Origin: Acidobacteriaceae bacterium
GTDB lineage: Bacteria; Acidobacteriota; Terriglobia; Terriglobales; Acidobacteriaceae
Direction of reading: 5' to 3'
Assembly: GCA_003134855.1 (NCBI GenBank)
Contig: PLCS01000007.1
Coordinates: 133,011-197,010, forward strand
Length of the DNA stretch: 64,000 bases
Shown here: piece by piece, positions 33,804-42,752 of the stretch
Numbering within the stretch: position 1 is the stretch's first letter
How the letters are laid out: every line of letters starts with the position of its first letter
Translations under genes and position numbers: made by a program
The notes under the pieces: model-generated
The model's database searches: none
The model's input: the letters and a program-made list of their open reading frames with translations, nothing else
Told to the model about the DNA's origin: nothing

Positions 33804-34793
33804 TCACTGTGTCGTATCAAGAACAACCTGCGCGTCCATAGATCTCATGCCGATCTGATCGGATGTACCTTCGATATCGCCGTAAGTGAACCGGTACAGA
33901 AAATTCACACGGTCCTTTTTGAACTTTGAGCAGAAATCGGCGCGGCAGACAAAATCCTTCGGGCGGTTCACGAGAATCTCTACAGGCGTTTGAAAGCCGG
34001 GCGGGAACAGCGCATGCACCTGACGTTGCGCATTGGCGCCCAGATTGCCCCGGAACTTTGTCGCAGTAAGCTTGATGTCGATATCCCAAGAAGCATTGAG
34101 AGCGACCAACCCCTGCGAGCCTGCGAAATCGACGATCATGGCAAAAGCATCCACGCGGCCGGTGGTATTAAGGATAGTGGCACGGCCCAGCGCCGAGATG
34201 CGAACCGGCCCGGCCATGTCGTGGACCTCCACAGCCGAATCGCTATGCATGGTGACGGGCGCTCCAACGGGCGCCGTCAGCAGCAGGTGGCCTTGTCCTC
34301 CGGTCAGGCCACGGGCATCGGTACGGTTCAGTGTGAGCAGACTGCCAATTCGCTGCATGGAAACTTTCTGCAGATAACCGTTGGCTTCATCGATGGTGTC
34401 GCCTTCACCCTCCGCACAGAATTGCACTGTCCAGTGATCCTGATTGACGCCGGCGATTTGGATCCAGTTGAGGGGTTCAGCAGCTATTGTCAGCGCCGGA
34501 ACTTCATTGAGCGGAAGGCTGAGCGTATCGAGGCGGGTGCGTGCGTAGGGAGCCCCTGGAGAGAAAGTTGCAAAACTGCGGGTGCCCGGCGGAAGCGGAC
34601 TCGGGCGATCGGCACAGTGCATTTGGAAGGGCCGTTCGTCAAAGATTGAGAAAGGCGGCCTCGACGGCCGTGAATTCTGGCTGGAGCAGGCAATCACACC
34701 GCTTATGAGCGTGCTGAAAGCAAGGATGAAGACAGGGCCACGGACGTGGATCAACGAACCCGGCAATAGCTGTTTCTTATTGCATACCCTCAA
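33804..34793 (-). CDS. Putative lipoprotein, adhesin-like
   Basis: The 329-residue protein has a hydrophobic N-terminus ending in a lipobox-like ISGVIAC, so it is probably lipid-anchored. The middle (about 160-260: GGQGHLLLTAPVGAPVTMHSDSAVEVHDMAGPVRISALGRATILNTTGRVDAF) resembles DUF4097-type putative-adhesin beta-solenoids with VxxxxxSGxV-like rungs. No ATG occurs before the signal; TTG codons at 34793 or 34754 are the candidate starts, so the N-terminus is uncertain. It is convergent with the permease gene. Confidence 0.65.
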   Translation of the reverse strand: MRVCNKKQLLPGSLIHVRGPVFILAFSTLISGVIACSSQNSRPSRPPFSIFDERPFQMHCADRPSPLPPGTRSFATFSPGAPYARTRLDTLSLPLNEVPALTIAAEPLNWIQIAGVNQDHWTVQFCAEGEGDTIDEANGYLQKVSMQRIGSLLTLNRTDARGLTGGQGHLLLTAPVGAPVTMHSDSAVEVHDMAGPVRISALGRATILNTTGRVDAFAMIVDFAGSQGLVALNASWDIDIKLTATKFRGNLGANAQRQVHALFPPGFQTPVEILVNRPKDFVCRADFCSKFKKDRVNFLYRFTYGDIEGTSDQIGMRSMDAQVVLDTTQ

Positions 34794-35062
34794 ATCGCCT
34801 CGATTCGATCAATGAGATTCTACGCCTTGTGGCGTAATTCAGCATTGAAGTGCGTTCAAAAAAGACGGTCTTGGGCGTGTTACCGGCTATCCAGAGTTAT
34901 TTCTCAACTATCACCAATAGCCTGAAACGCTCACCGAGAGATTCCGGCCGACTGGTAAATAATCAATGGGTTCGTGGACCTTCTCGAACGGTAGATAGAT
35001 CGATTAGCGTCAAACCAAGCCATATTTTGACAATGTGCCACATTATGTGTCACATTATATTC
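34794..35062. other. Upstream region of the Phd/VapC module
   Basis: About 270 AT-rich bases without a gene. The last 30 contain the tandem operator-like repeats described at 35033-35058. Divergent promoters are expected here. Confidence 0.5.
35033..35058. promoter_or_regulatory. Probable antitoxin operator: tandem 12-bp repeats
   Basis: TGTGCCACATTA (35034-35045) is followed directly by TGTGTCACATTA (35046-35057). Each is roughly palindromic (AATGTG..ACATT). The site ends five bases before the antitoxin start, a typical place for autoregulation of Phd/VapC modules. Confidence 0.65.
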
Positions 35063-35302
35063 ATGCCAAGTGTAAACGTACGCCAACTCCGCGACAGCCG
35101 GCAACTCTTCAAGTGGCTTGATGCCGGTGAAGTTGTCGAACTCAAGAAGCGCAATCGCGTTGTGGCGCGTATTGTGCCCGAGTCGCCCAGAATCCAGCCC
35201 GCCGAGTGGCCGGATTTCGAAGCCCGCGCACGCAAGATCTTCGGCGACCGCATGGTCCCGATCGTGGAAGACATGATTGCGGATAGAGAGGACCGCTTTT
35301 GA
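35063..35302 (+). CDS. Phd/YefM-type antitoxin
   Basis: The 79-residue protein has the N-terminal DNA-binding pattern VNVRQLRDSRQLFKWLDAGEVVELKKRNRVVARIVPE typical of Phd/YefM antitoxins, and a C-terminal toxin-neutralising tail. The start at 35063 excludes an upstream extension that would run through the operator repeats. It overlaps the toxin by four bases. Confidence 0.87.
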   Translation: MPSVNVRQLRDSRQLFKWLDAGEVVELKKRNRVVARIVPESPRIQPAEWPDFEARARKIFGDRMVPIVEDMIADREDRF

Positions 35303-35727
35303 CGGTCTACGCGGATTCGAGCTTTGTAGCTCCCATCTATGTGATTGACGTTCATGCGGCGGAGGCGCGGCGGCGCATGGGCTCCAGGCCAGACGTGTGG
35401 CTTACTCCGTTTAATCGGGCCGAGCTTGCCAATGCGCTCTATCAGCAGGTATTTCGAGCACGCATCTCGGCGGTGGAAGCTCGGCTTGCTTGGAACAACT
35501 TCGAGCAGGACTGCGCTAAAGGAATCTGGGTTTCGGTCAGCCTACCGGAAAGAATCTGGGATGCCTGTATCCGGCTTGCGGAAAGGCATGGCCCTACACT
35601 CGGCGTACGCACGCTGGATTCGCTGCACGTTGCCTGCGCGCTGGAGTTGAAGGCGGAGCGCTTCTGGACCTTTGATGAACGCCAGGCCCGATTAGCCGAG
35701 GCCGTTGGGCTCAATACCAGCGCCTGA
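35299..35727 (+). CDS. PIN-domain toxin, VapC type
   Basis: The 142-residue ribonuclease-type toxin has the four acidic positions of PIN domains: D6 (YADSS), E42 (NRAELANAL), D107 (RTLDSLHVACAL) and D126 (WTFDERQ). Expected activity is Mg-dependent cleavage of tRNA or rRNA, held in check by the preceding antitoxin. It begins with TTG within the antitoxin's TTTTGA end. Confidence 0.9.
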   Translation: MTVYADSSFVAPIYVIDVHAAEARRRMGSRPDVWLTPFNRAELANALYQQVFRARISAVEARLAWNNFEQDCAKGIWVSVSLPERIWDACIRLAERHGPTLGVRTLDSLHVACALELKAERFWTFDERQARLAEAVGLNTSA

Positions 35728-35730
35728 TTC

Positions 35731-35937
35731 TCACTGAGGAGTTATGATTCCGCCCAGCGCATGACGGCGGGGCAGGACGATGCCGCGATGATCGACCTCC
35801 TGCGGCGGGGGCACTGCGTGAGGCGGAGCGGATTGAATTTCGGCGCGTTCGACCAGCGCGCCTCCGCAGGCGGGACACCAGTCCGCCATCGTCTTTTCGG
35901 CGAGTACCGCGCGGCACTGGTTGCAAATACGTTCCAT
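35731..35937 (-). CDS. Small zinc-ribbon protein
   Basis: The 68-residue protein has ICNQCRAVLAEKTMADWCPACGG, a CxxC-x12-CxxC zinc ribbon, and a Pro-rich C-terminus. GAAGGT lies just before the ATG. It is convergent with the PIN toxin. The function is unknown. Confidence 0.6.
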   Translation of the reverse strand: MERICNQCRAVLAEKTMADWCPACGGALVERAEIQSAPPHAVPPPQEVDHRGIVLPRRHALGGIITPQ

Positions 35938-35990
35938 ACCTTCAAGATTACTTGATCCGGTCGTTTAGGCCTATTGGTTAGACTGAATTT

Positions 35991-36872
35991 ATGCACCCTC
36001 CCGTACGGCTGGTGGCAATCGATGTGGATGGAACGCTGCTGCCGACCTTTGCTCAGGCGTTGACGGCGCGCGTGGCGCGGGCGCTGAAGGCTGCGCAGGA
36101 GGCGGGCATCACGGTGGCTGTCGCCACGGGCCGGCGCGCGGCTTACACGACGCCTCTGCTCGCGGAGCACGGCCTACGAGCGGATACGCCGCTGATCACG
36201 TCCAATGGAGCGGTGATGCGCACGCTGGGCGGAGATTGTATCGATCGCTGCTCAATGGAGGCGCGGGTGGCGCGGGGGCTGTGCGGGCTGCTACGGCCGT
36301 TTGGGGCTATGGTCTTCACCTTTGACCGTCCGGGACGCGGCGAGCTGGTTCTCGAAGACCTGGAAGTGGCGCAGGGGCGCGTGGCCATTTGGGTCGAGGC
36401 CAACCGCAATGCGATTGAGGTGGTCAAGCCGCTGGAGGATGCGCTCATGGACGGCGACGATCCCATTCAGGGCATGGCGGCCGGCACGGTGAGCCGGATG
36501 CGCGTGGCGGAGCAGGCGGTCAAGGCCAGTGAATGGGCCGGCGATTGCGCGTGCGAGCGGACCGAGTATCCGGCGCGCGATCTGTCGATTCTGGACCTGT
36601 TGCCGCGGGGAGTTTCGAAGGGCGCGGCGCTCAAGAAACTGGCGGCTCACCTGGGCGTGGAGCGCAAAGAGGTGATGGCCATCGGAGACAACTGGAACGA
36701 TGTGGAGATGCTGGAGTGGGCCGGGCAAGGCGTGATCATGGGCAATGCGGCGGAGGAGTTGCGGGCGATGGCGAAAAAGCGCGGCTGGAAGCAGGCTCCA
36801 CCCAACGACGAGGACGGCGTGGCCGTGGTGCTGGAGCAGATGCTGGCGAGGCGCGCGTCTGCTAAAGTGTGA
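35991..36872 (+). CDS. Cof-type HAD hydrolase
   Basis: The 293-residue haloacid dehalogenase-like phosphatase has motif I AIDVDGTLLP (D11, D13), motif II LITSNGAV, and motif IV GDNWNDVEMLEWAGQGVIMGNA, preceded by the conserved SKGAALKKL (motif III Lys). The cap domain lies at about residues 90-200. Likely substrates are phosphorylated sugars or cofactors such as FMN. Likely first gene of a three-gene run with the transglycosylase and UPF0104 protein. Confidence 0.92.
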   Translation: MHPPVRLVAIDVDGTLLPTFAQALTARVARALKAAQEAGITVAVATGRRAAYTTPLLAEHGLRADTPLITSNGAVMRTLGGDCIDRCSMEARVARGLCGLLRPFGAMVFTFDRPGRGELVLEDLEVAQGRVAIWVEANRNAIEVVKPLEDALMDGDDPIQGMAAGTVSRMRVAEQAVKASEWAGDCACERTEYPARDLSILDLLPRGVSKGAALKKLAAHLGVERKEVMAIGDNWNDVEMLEWAGQGVIMGNAAEELRAMAKKRGWKQAPPNDEDGVAVVLEQMLARRASAKV

Positions 36873-36905
36873 CCGGACGGTAAGATTGTGGGAGCGGGAT
36901 TCCGG

Positions 36906-37646
36906 ATGCGCGGACGTCTTTTCATTTCGGTGGTGGCGCTCGGGGCTTTGGCTCCGGCGGTGCGTGCCGGCGAGCGTGTGACGCTGCGCAACGGATTTGA
37001 GATCGACTGCCATCACCATGCACAGGTGAACAGCCAGGTGCGTCTCTACCTGAGCGCGGGCGAGGACAACTACATCGAGCGCCTTCCCGAAGATATTGCC
37101 AGCGTCGAGACGGTTCCCGACCCACCCACGCCGCCGGATTTGAACAAGACGCCACCCACGGCATCGCCCCAGGCCAGTGCGGACGGGAAGCTTTCACCGG
37201 CAGACCTGGGCGAGATGCTCAACAAAGCCAGCAATCAGTACAAGCTGGATGTGGACCTGCTGGCCAGCTTGGTGAAGGCGGAGAGCAACGGCAACGCGCG
37301 CGCCGTGAGCCGCGCCGGAGCGCAGGGGTTGATGCAATTAATGCCCGCGACAGCCAAAGAGCAGGGCGTCACGGACAGCTTCAAGCCGGAGGAAAACGTG
37401 CGCGGCGGCTCGGCTTACCTGGACGCGCTGCTCACCCACTACCACGACAACCTGGTGTTAGCTCTGGCCGCCTACAACGCCGGCCCGGAGGCTGTGGCGA
37501 AGTACCACGGCATTCCCCCCTATCGCGAGACGCAAGCCTACATAGCACGGGTGATTCATGAGTTCAACCGCCGCGTGCTGGCGCGCGAGGCGATAAAGAA
37601 ACGGGCGGCGCAGGTGGCGGTCCATCAGGGAAACCCATCCCGCTAG
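36906..37646 (+). CDS. Lytic transglycosylase (SLT domain), secreted
   Basis: The protein of about 246 residues has a signal peptide (MRGRLFISVVALGALAPAVRAG). A short region (about 25-75) precedes a goose-lysozyme-like SLT domain. The catalytic Glu is in LVKAESNGNARAVSRAGAQGLMQLMPAT, and GGSAYLDALL and LALAAYNAGPEAVAKYHGIPPYRETQAYI follow in the standard order. It cleaves peptidoglycan to anhydro-muropeptides in the periplasm. ATG at 36906 was chosen over a GTG 18 bases upstream because of the signal peptide. Confidence 0.92.
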   Translation: MRGRLFISVVALGALAPAVRAGERVTLRNGFEIDCHHHAQVNSQVRLYLSAGEDNYIERLPEDIASVETVPDPPTPPDLNKTPPTASPQASADGKLSPADLGEMLNKASNQYKLDVDLLASLVKAESNGNARAVSRAGAQGLMQLMPATAKEQGVTDSFKPEENVRGGSAYLDALLTHYHDNLVLALAAYNAGPEAVAKYHGIPPYRETQAYIARVIHEFNRRVLAREAIKKRAAQVAVHQGNPSR

Positions 37647-37715
37647 GGCATTCTTCAAGCACAGGTGAGAAACTAGACTCTGGGCATATTCATAGCCCTG
37701 CGGAACGGAGAGCGC

Positions 37716-38774
37716 TTGAAGAAGAGGCAATGGATTCTGGGTTTGGCGGGGCTGGCGGCGCTGGCCGCTCTGGTGATGTGGGGGCGCGACAGGATTCACT
37801 TCGACTTTGGCGTCTTCGGCGCGCAGTTGGCACAGGCCGACTGGCGCAAGATCGCCATTGCCCTGGGCTGCATTTACGTTGGCTATCTCATCCGCTCAGC
37901 GCGCTGGGCGCTGCTGCTCCGCCACATCAAGAAGGTGGGGCTGTTCTCACTGCTGGGCACGCAGGTTATCGGCTTTACCGCAGTCGCGCTGATCGGCAGG
38001 ATCGCCGATCCGGTGCGGCCTTACCTGGTGGCCAAGAAGACCGGCCTGCCGCTCAGCAACCAGGTAGCCGTCTACATCGTCGAGCGGCTCTTCGACCTTG
38101 CATCGATGGCGTTGATCTTCTGCTCCGTAATCCTGCTGGCTCCGGCGGGTGCTCTGCCCCATCCTGAGGTCATTAAAAAAGTCTGCTATGGGGCGCTGGT
38201 CGCCACCGTATGCGGCGCATTCTTTCTGGTTGCCGTGCGCCTGGCGGGCGAGATGGTCGCTTCGTTCCTCGACGGGCTCTTCGGTATAGCCTCAAAGAAG
38301 CTGGGCCACGCCGTCGGGCACAAGATTCGCACCTTTCGCGCCGGCCTGGACACCATGCGCACCTTCTCTGACTTTGCCGTTGTCCTGGCGTTGTCACTGG
38401 GCATGTGGGGGCTGATTTCGCTGGCCTATCTGGAGATCACCACGGCCTTTGTCGCCAGCCCGCAACTGGCCCATCTCACGGTGGCCAAGTGCATGCTGCT
38501 GATGGCTTCGAGCCTGGCGGTCAGCAGCTTACAACTGCCGGTGCTGGGCTGGTTCACGCAGATCGGCGCCGTGGCCGCGGCGATGTCCGGCTTCTTCGGC
38601 GTGGCGGCAGAGCCGGCCACCGCCTGCGCAGCCACGCTGCTGCTGGTGGGCTTCCTGGGCATTGCGCCCATCGGCCTCGTCTGGGCGCGCTTCGAGCATG
38701 TCAGTCTGCGCAAGATCGCCGCCGAAAGCGAGCATGCGGAAGAGGCGCTGGCGGTGGATGAGCCGGTCGGCTAA
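37716..38774 (+). CDS. UPF0104 / lysylphosphatidylglycerol synthase-like membrane protein
   Basis: The 352-residue integral membrane protein has eight or more helices. Family motifs are YVGYLIRSARWALLLRH (about 50-66), TQVIGFTAVALIGRIADPVRPYLVAKKTG and YIVERLFDLASM. It matches the flippase-like transmembrane domain of MprF without the aminoacyl-transferase part. Such proteins are thought to move lipids. The start is TTG at 37716. It follows the transglycosylase, suggesting a cell-envelope operon. Confidence 0.85.
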   Translation: MKKRQWILGLAGLAALAALVMWGRDRIHFDFGVFGAQLAQADWRKIAIALGCIYVGYLIRSARWALLLRHIKKVGLFSLLGTQVIGFTAVALIGRIADPVRPYLVAKKTGLPLSNQVAVYIVERLFDLASMALIFCSVILLAPAGALPHPEVIKKVCYGALVATVCGAFFLVAVRLAGEMVASFLDGLFGIASKKLGHAVGHKIRTFRAGLDTMRTFSDFAVVLALSLGMWGLISLAYLEITTAFVASPQLAHLTVAKCMLLMASSLAVSSLQLPVLGWFTQIGAVAAAMSGFFGVAAEPATACAATLLLVGFLGIAPIGLVWARFEHVSLRKIAAESEHAEEALAVDEPVG

Positions 38775-38785
38775 AACGCGTTCTA

Positions 38786-38818
38786 ATAACGCTTGCCATT
38801 CTTAACGAATAGCGTTAT
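38786..38818. promoter_or_regulatory. Probable HigA operator
   Basis: ATAACGCT (38786-38793) and AGCGTTAT (38811-38818) are perfect inverted half-sites 17 bases apart, ending ten bases before the HigB start. This is a standard position for autoregulation by a HigBA complex. Confidence 0.65.
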
Positions 38819-38827
38819 CATTTTGCT

Positions 38828-39109
38828 GTGATCAGGAGCTTCGCGGACGCCGATACGGAGTTGTTGTGGGATACCGGCAAAAGCCGCCGCATTCCTGCGA
38901 GCCTCCGTACTTCGGCGCTGAAGAAACTTTTTATCCTGCGTCGTGCAACGCAATTGCTCGATTTGGCAGCCCCTCCCGGCAATCGCCTGGAAGCATTGAG
39001 CGGCGACCGCAAGGGCCAGCACAGCGTCCGCATCAACGATCAGTTCCGGATTTGCTTTAGATGGGTTGATCGGGACGCATACGACGTGGAGATCGTCGAT
39101 TACCACTAG
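38828..39109 (+). CDS. higB: HigB-type toxin (RelE superfamily)
   Basis: The 93-residue mRNA interferase has the HigB pattern: IRSFADADTELLWDTGKSRRIP, RRATQLLDLAAPPGNRLEALSGDRKGQHSVRINDQFRICFRW and the C-terminal VEIVDYH. The start is GTG at 38828. The antitoxin follows after eight bases, the reversed toxin-antitoxin order typical of hig modules. Confidence 0.92.
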   Translation: MIRSFADADTELLWDTGKSRRIPASLRTSALKKLFILRRATQLLDLAAPPGNRLEALSGDRKGQHSVRINDQFRICFRWVDRDAYDVEIVDYH

Positions 39110-39117
39110 GAGACGCG

Positions 39118-39417
39118 ATGAAGAAGATTCCCTTTGCCTACTCAATTCATCCCGGCGAGATTCTCAAGACGGAGTTCATGGAGCCGTTGGGGCTTTCCAG
39201 CTACCGGCTGGCCAAGGATCTGCACGTCTCCGCACCGCGCGTGAACGATATTGTCCTCGGCAAGCGGTCTATTTCAGCCGATACCGCCTTGCGCCTCAGC
39301 GCCTACTTCGGAAACTCCGCGGACTTCTGGCTTGGATTGCAGATGGACCATGATCTGTGGGTTGCTGCCAAGGATAAATCCCTGGCCAAGGTCAAGCCAT
39401 TGGCGCAGGCGGCGTAA
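39118..39417 (+). CDS. higA: HigA-type antitoxin (XRE family)
   Basis: The 99-residue protein has the HigA opening HPGEILKTEFMEPLGLSSYRLAKDLHVSAPRVNDIVLGKRSISADTALRLSAYFG (helix-turn-helix) and the C-terminal FWLGLQMDHDLWVA. It neutralises HigB and represses the promoter. GGAG precedes the ATG. Its last 26 bases overlap the convergent DUF502 gene. Confidence 0.92.
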   Translation: MKKIPFAYSIHPGEILKTEFMEPLGLSSYRLAKDLHVSAPRVNDIVLGKRSISADTALRLSAYFGNSADFWLGLQMDHDLWVAAKDKSLAKVKPLAQAA

Positions 39418-40075
39418 TCTCCGCGGCGAGCGCGGGCTGAGAGAAGCGGATCGTCTCCGGCCCCACGGCGCCGCCGGTCATGATCATGCTCATCGCCTGC
39501 TCCATGTTCAGGTCGGTCTCGGTCACCATGTGAATGGGCATAATCTGCAAAAAGGCGGAGGTCGGATTGATGGCTTGGGGCACCAGGACCGCGGCCAGCA
39601 GTTCGCCGGTGGTTTCGTCGGTCAGCGTGCGTGTCAGGAAGCCGATGGACTTCTGCCCAGAGAGGGGAAAGTCCACCAGCACCACGCGCTGAATGGATTC
39701 TTTCTTGGCCCTCATGCTGTCGATCAGTTGGCGCACCGACGAATAGATCTTGGCGACCACGGGCAGCCGATCCAGCGTGGTCTCGAAGAGTTCGAGGGCC
39801 TGGCGGCCCACCACCAGGCTGGTGACCCGGCCCACCACATACAGCATCACCAGGGTCAGCACGATGGCCATGATGGATTGCAGCCACGGCTGGCTGAGCC
39901 ACTCCTCAGGGAAGATCATCGCAAACAGCTTGATCACCGGCAAACCCGCCTTGGCCAGCGTGCTGAGCATGAAGCTGAAGATCAGGTAGGTCACAAACAG
40001 CGGCCCGATGGTGATGATGCCGGCCAGGATGTTGCGTTGCATGCTGCGCAGTGTACGGGCAAGAACAGGGTTCAC
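39392..40075 (-). CDS. DUF502 membrane protein
   Basis: The 227-residue protein of the DUF502 family has two N-terminal helices (ILAGIITIGPLFVTYLIFSFML and WLQSIMAIVLTLVMLYVVGRV). The conserved LDRLPVVAKIYSSVRQLIDSM and a soluble domain with GFLTRTLT and VLVPQAINPTSAFLQIMP follow. A GTG start at 40075 has AGGAG seven bases before it and is preferred over ATG 40042 or the far upstream reading. The function is unknown. It is convergent with and overlaps higA. Confidence 0.88.
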   Translation of the reverse strand: MNPVLARTLRSMQRNILAGIITIGPLFVTYLIFSFMLSTLAKAGLPVIKLFAMIFPEEWLSQPWLQSIMAIVLTLVMLYVVGRVTSLVVGRQALELFETTLDRLPVVAKIYSSVRQLIDSMRAKKESIQRVVLVDFPLSGQKSIGFLTRTLTDETTGELLAAVLVPQAINPTSAFLQIMPIHMVTETDLNMEQAMSMIMTGGAVGPETIRFSQPALAAEITPPAPMA

Positions 40076-40256
40076 ACACGTTCTCCTGGCTACGAGGATA
40101 GCCGATCCGGGCCGCGCCGGTCTGTATGAAAGCAACAAGCTCAAGGGCGTCGGCGATAATGTTAAGTGGGCGGACGAATCGCCGTTCTGTTTTCTGATCA
40201 AGGGTTTTTCAGAGTGAAACGGCAAGAACGCATCGGCCGGCTAGGGGAGTTTGTTC

Positions 40257-41033
40257 ATGACGCGCAGTTTGTTTGACTTGAACGGGCGGGTTGCGGTGGT
40301 GACCGGCGGGACAACCGGGCTGGGCCACGCAATCGCGCTGGGCCTGGCGGAAGCCGGAGCCGACGTGGTGGCCAGTTCAAGGCGTCTGGAGCGAATGGAG
40401 AAGGTGGCCGCGGAGATTGAGGCGCTGGGCCGCCGCACGTTGCGCGCGGCCAGCGACGTGGCGAGCCGGGCTTCGCTGGAGGCGCTGCATGATGCCGTGC
40501 TCAAGGAGTTTGGCAAGGTGGATATCCTGGTCAATGCGGCCGGGATTACCCTCAAAGGCCCGGCGCTCGAAGTAGACGAGGCCGACTGGTCGCGCGTGAT
40601 GGACACCAACCTGACCGGAACCCTGCGGGCCTGCCAGATCTTCGGAGCGTCGATGCTGCACGCGGGGTATGGGCGCATCATCAACATCGCGTCGCTCTCT
40701 TCGTTTGTCAGTTTCTATGAAGTGGCGGCATACTCGGCGAGCAAGGCCGCGGTTGCGTCGCTGACCCGTTCGCTGGCCGTGGAGTGGGCGCGCAAGGGCG
40801 TCAACGTGAATGCGATTGCGCCGGGCATTTTTCCTACGCCGATGAACGTGAAATTGATCCAGGGAACGCCGCGCGGCGACGAACTGATTCTGCGCACGCC
40901 GATGGGCAGATTTGGCGAAGTGCGGGAGGTTGCGGGGGCGGCGGTTTTTCTGGCTTCAGAGGCGGCTTCGTTTGTGACCGGCCAGGTGATTGCCGTCGAT
41001 GGCGGCTTTCTGGCCAGCGGAGTGAATCAATAA
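40257..41033 (+). CDS. SDR-family oxidoreductase, probable sugar-acid dehydrogenase
   Basis: The short-chain dehydrogenase of about 258 residues has the NAD(P) loop TGGTTGLGHAIA (about 15-26), NAAG, catalytic Ser (IINIASLSSF) and YSASK (Tyr/Lys), and VNAIAPGIFPTPMN. It resembles gluconate 5-dehydrogenase/2-deoxy-gluconate dehydrogenase-type SDRs. Because mannonate dehydratase follows on the same strand, a D-mannonate/fructuronate oxidoreductase role is plausible (inference). AGGGGAG lies before the ATG at 40257. Confidence 0.88.
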   Translation: MTRSLFDLNGRVAVVTGGTTGLGHAIALGLAEAGADVVASSRRLERMEKVAAEIEALGRRTLRAASDVASRASLEALHDAVLKEFGKVDILVNAAGITLKGPALEVDEADWSRVMDTNLTGTLRACQIFGASMLHAGYGRIINIASLSSFVSFYEVAAYSASKAAVASLTRSLAVEWARKGVNVNAIAPGIFPTPMNVKLIQGTPRGDELILRTPMGRFGEVREVAGAAVFLASEAASFVTGQVIAVDGGFLASGVNQ

Positions 41034-41097
41034 AACAGGGACTAGGGAATAGGGAACAACTAGTATCGTGACAGATTGACAGTGAAAAAGTGAAGAT

Positions 41098-41150
41098 GTG
41101 AATGAGTGAAGTAAGAATAGCGCAGGTCTTTCACTTATTCACTCATTCAC
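41098..41150. promoter_or_regulatory. Inverted repeat upstream of manD
   Basis: GTGAATGAGTGAA (41098-41110) is repeated in inverse as TTCACTCATTCAC (41138-41150), extended by GTAAG/CTTA. The long hairpin sits 70 bases before manD and could be an operator or attenuator in the SDR-manD spacer. Confidence 0.5.
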
Positions 41151-41219
41151 TTGCTCCCTTGATGATTGTTTCGCAATTCAATTGTCACCTTACTAGAAGC
41201 TATTGGAGCGCGTGAGGCC

Positions 41220-42428
41220 ATGAAGATTACCAAAGCAACCGTGAATATCACTTCGCCGGGAAGAAACTTTGTCACTCTGAAGATAGAGACCGACGAAGGC
41301 ATCCATGGCCTGGGCGATGGAACGCTGAACGGGCGCGAGCTGGCGGTGGCGAGTTATCTTACCGACCATGTAATTCCCTGCATCATCGGCCGCGATCCAT
41401 TCCAGACGGAAGACATCTGGCAGTATCTCTATCGCGGGGCATACTGGCGGCGCGGGCCGGTCACCATGTCGGCCATCGCGGCGGTGGACGTGGCGCTTTG
41501 GGACATCAAGGGCAAGGCGCTGAAGACGCCGGTCTACAACCTGCTGGGCGGCAAGAGCCGCGAAGGCGTGCTGGTCTATGCGCATGCCAACGGCAAGGAT
41601 ACGGAGCACGCGCTGGAAGACGTGGCGCGGCAACAGGAGTTGGGCTTCAAGGCTGTGCGGGTGCAGAGCGGAATCCCCGGGCTCTCGACCACCTATGGCA
41701 TCTCCAAGGGGCCGGGCCGCTACGAGCCGGCGGAGCGTGGGCTGCCCTCGGAGGCCGAGTGGTCGAGCGAACTTTACCTGCGCCATGTGCCCAGGCTTTT
41801 TGCGCGGGTGCGCGAGGTCTTTGGCGACGAACTGCATCTGCTGCACGACTGCCACCACCGCCTGACGCCCATCGAGGCGGGACGGCTGGGCAAGGAGTTG
41901 GAGCCCTTTCACCTCTTCTGGATGGAAGACCCAACGCCGGCCGAGTTGCAGGAGGGCTTCAAAATCATCCGCGAACATACCACCACGCCGATTGCGGTGG
42001 GCGAGGTCTTCAATTCGATCTGGGATGCGCATGATCTGATCCGCAATCAATGGATCGACTATCTGCGCATGACGCTGGCGCATGGCGGAGGGTTTACGCA
42101 CCTGAAGAAGGTGGCCGACTTCGCCGCGCTCTATCATGTGCGCACCGGCTTCCACGGAGCGACGGACCTGTCGCCGGTGACGATGGCCGCGGCGCTGCAC
42201 TTTGATACGGCGATCCATAACTTCGGCATTCAGGAGCTGATGCCGCATACCGAGGAGACGAATCAGGTCTTTCCGCATCAGTACATCTTCAAGGACGGGC
42301 TGATGACGCCGGGGGATGCGCCGGGGCTGGGCGTGGAGCTGGACGAGGCGCAGGCAGCCAGGTACCCGTACCAGAGAGCCTATCTGCCGATCAACCGCAA
42401 GCTGGACGGAACGCTGACGGAGTGGTAA
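41220..42428 (+). CDS. manD: D-mannonate dehydratase, ManD type (enolase superfamily)
   Basis: ManD dehydrates D-mannonate to 2-keto-3-deoxy-D-gluconate. The 402-residue length equals that of known ManD enzymes. Metal ligands are the Asp in LLHDCHHRL, the Glu in [10 protein letters not shown] and the Glu in [11 protein letters not shown]; the base motifs are VRVQSG...TTYGISKG (Arg/Tyr pair) and the His in [11 protein letters not shown]. The C-terminal [21 protein letters not shown] is characteristic. KDG kinase and KDPG aldolase genes lie 15 kb away, completing the pathway. Confidence 0.93.
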   Translation: MKITKATVNITSPGRNFVTLKIETDEGIHGLGDGTLNGRELAVASYLTDHVIPCIIGRDPFQTEDIWQYLYRGAYWRRGPVTMSAIAAVDVALWDIKGKALKTPVYNLLGGKSREGVLVYAHANGKDTEHALEDVARQQELGFKAVRVQSGIPGLSTTYGISKGPGRYEPAERGLPSEAEWSSELYLRHVPRLFARVREVFGDELHLLHDCHHRLTPIEAGRLGKELEPFHLFWMEDPTPAELQEGFKIIREHTTTPIAVGEVFNSIWDAHDLIRNQWIDYLRMTLAHGGGFTHLKKVADFAALYHVRTGFHGATDLSPVTMAAALHFDTAIHNFGIQELMPHTEETNQVFPHQYIFKDGLMTPGDAPGLGVELDEAQAARYPYQRAYLPINRKLDGTLTEW

Positions 42429-42752
42429 ACGCGGGATCGATACGGCGGTGCGCTGTGTGCCGTTGTATTTGATGGTTCAAATGGGTATGTCTGCACAAAA
42501 ACGAACAGGTATTCGTGCTATCAATATGTTTTTTACTTATATAAAGCAGGATTTGACGAGTCTGGCTTTCTTTCCCCATCTCGCATCCTGAGATGTTGCC
42601 AGTCGTATTTGCGGAGGACTACCATTTTTTCTAGTCTACCCGGGTCGGCTCTGAACGCCCCGGAGTGTTGCTTGCTATGCATTTATTCCTACGTTCACTG
42701 AGCTTCACCAACAAGCGGCGCTTTACGGCGCGCGCGGACGGAGAGTCTCGTC
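42429..42752. other. Gene-free region
   Basis: About 320 bases of mixed, partly AT-rich sequence between manD and the GvpL/F gene. No convincing gene, repeat or terminator was seen. It must hold the promoter of the downstream gene. Confidence 0.5.

Noticed and set aside
41193-42278. Long minus-strand open frame opposite manD
   Set aside because: The ManD reading has full catalytic motifs; the opposite frame has none.
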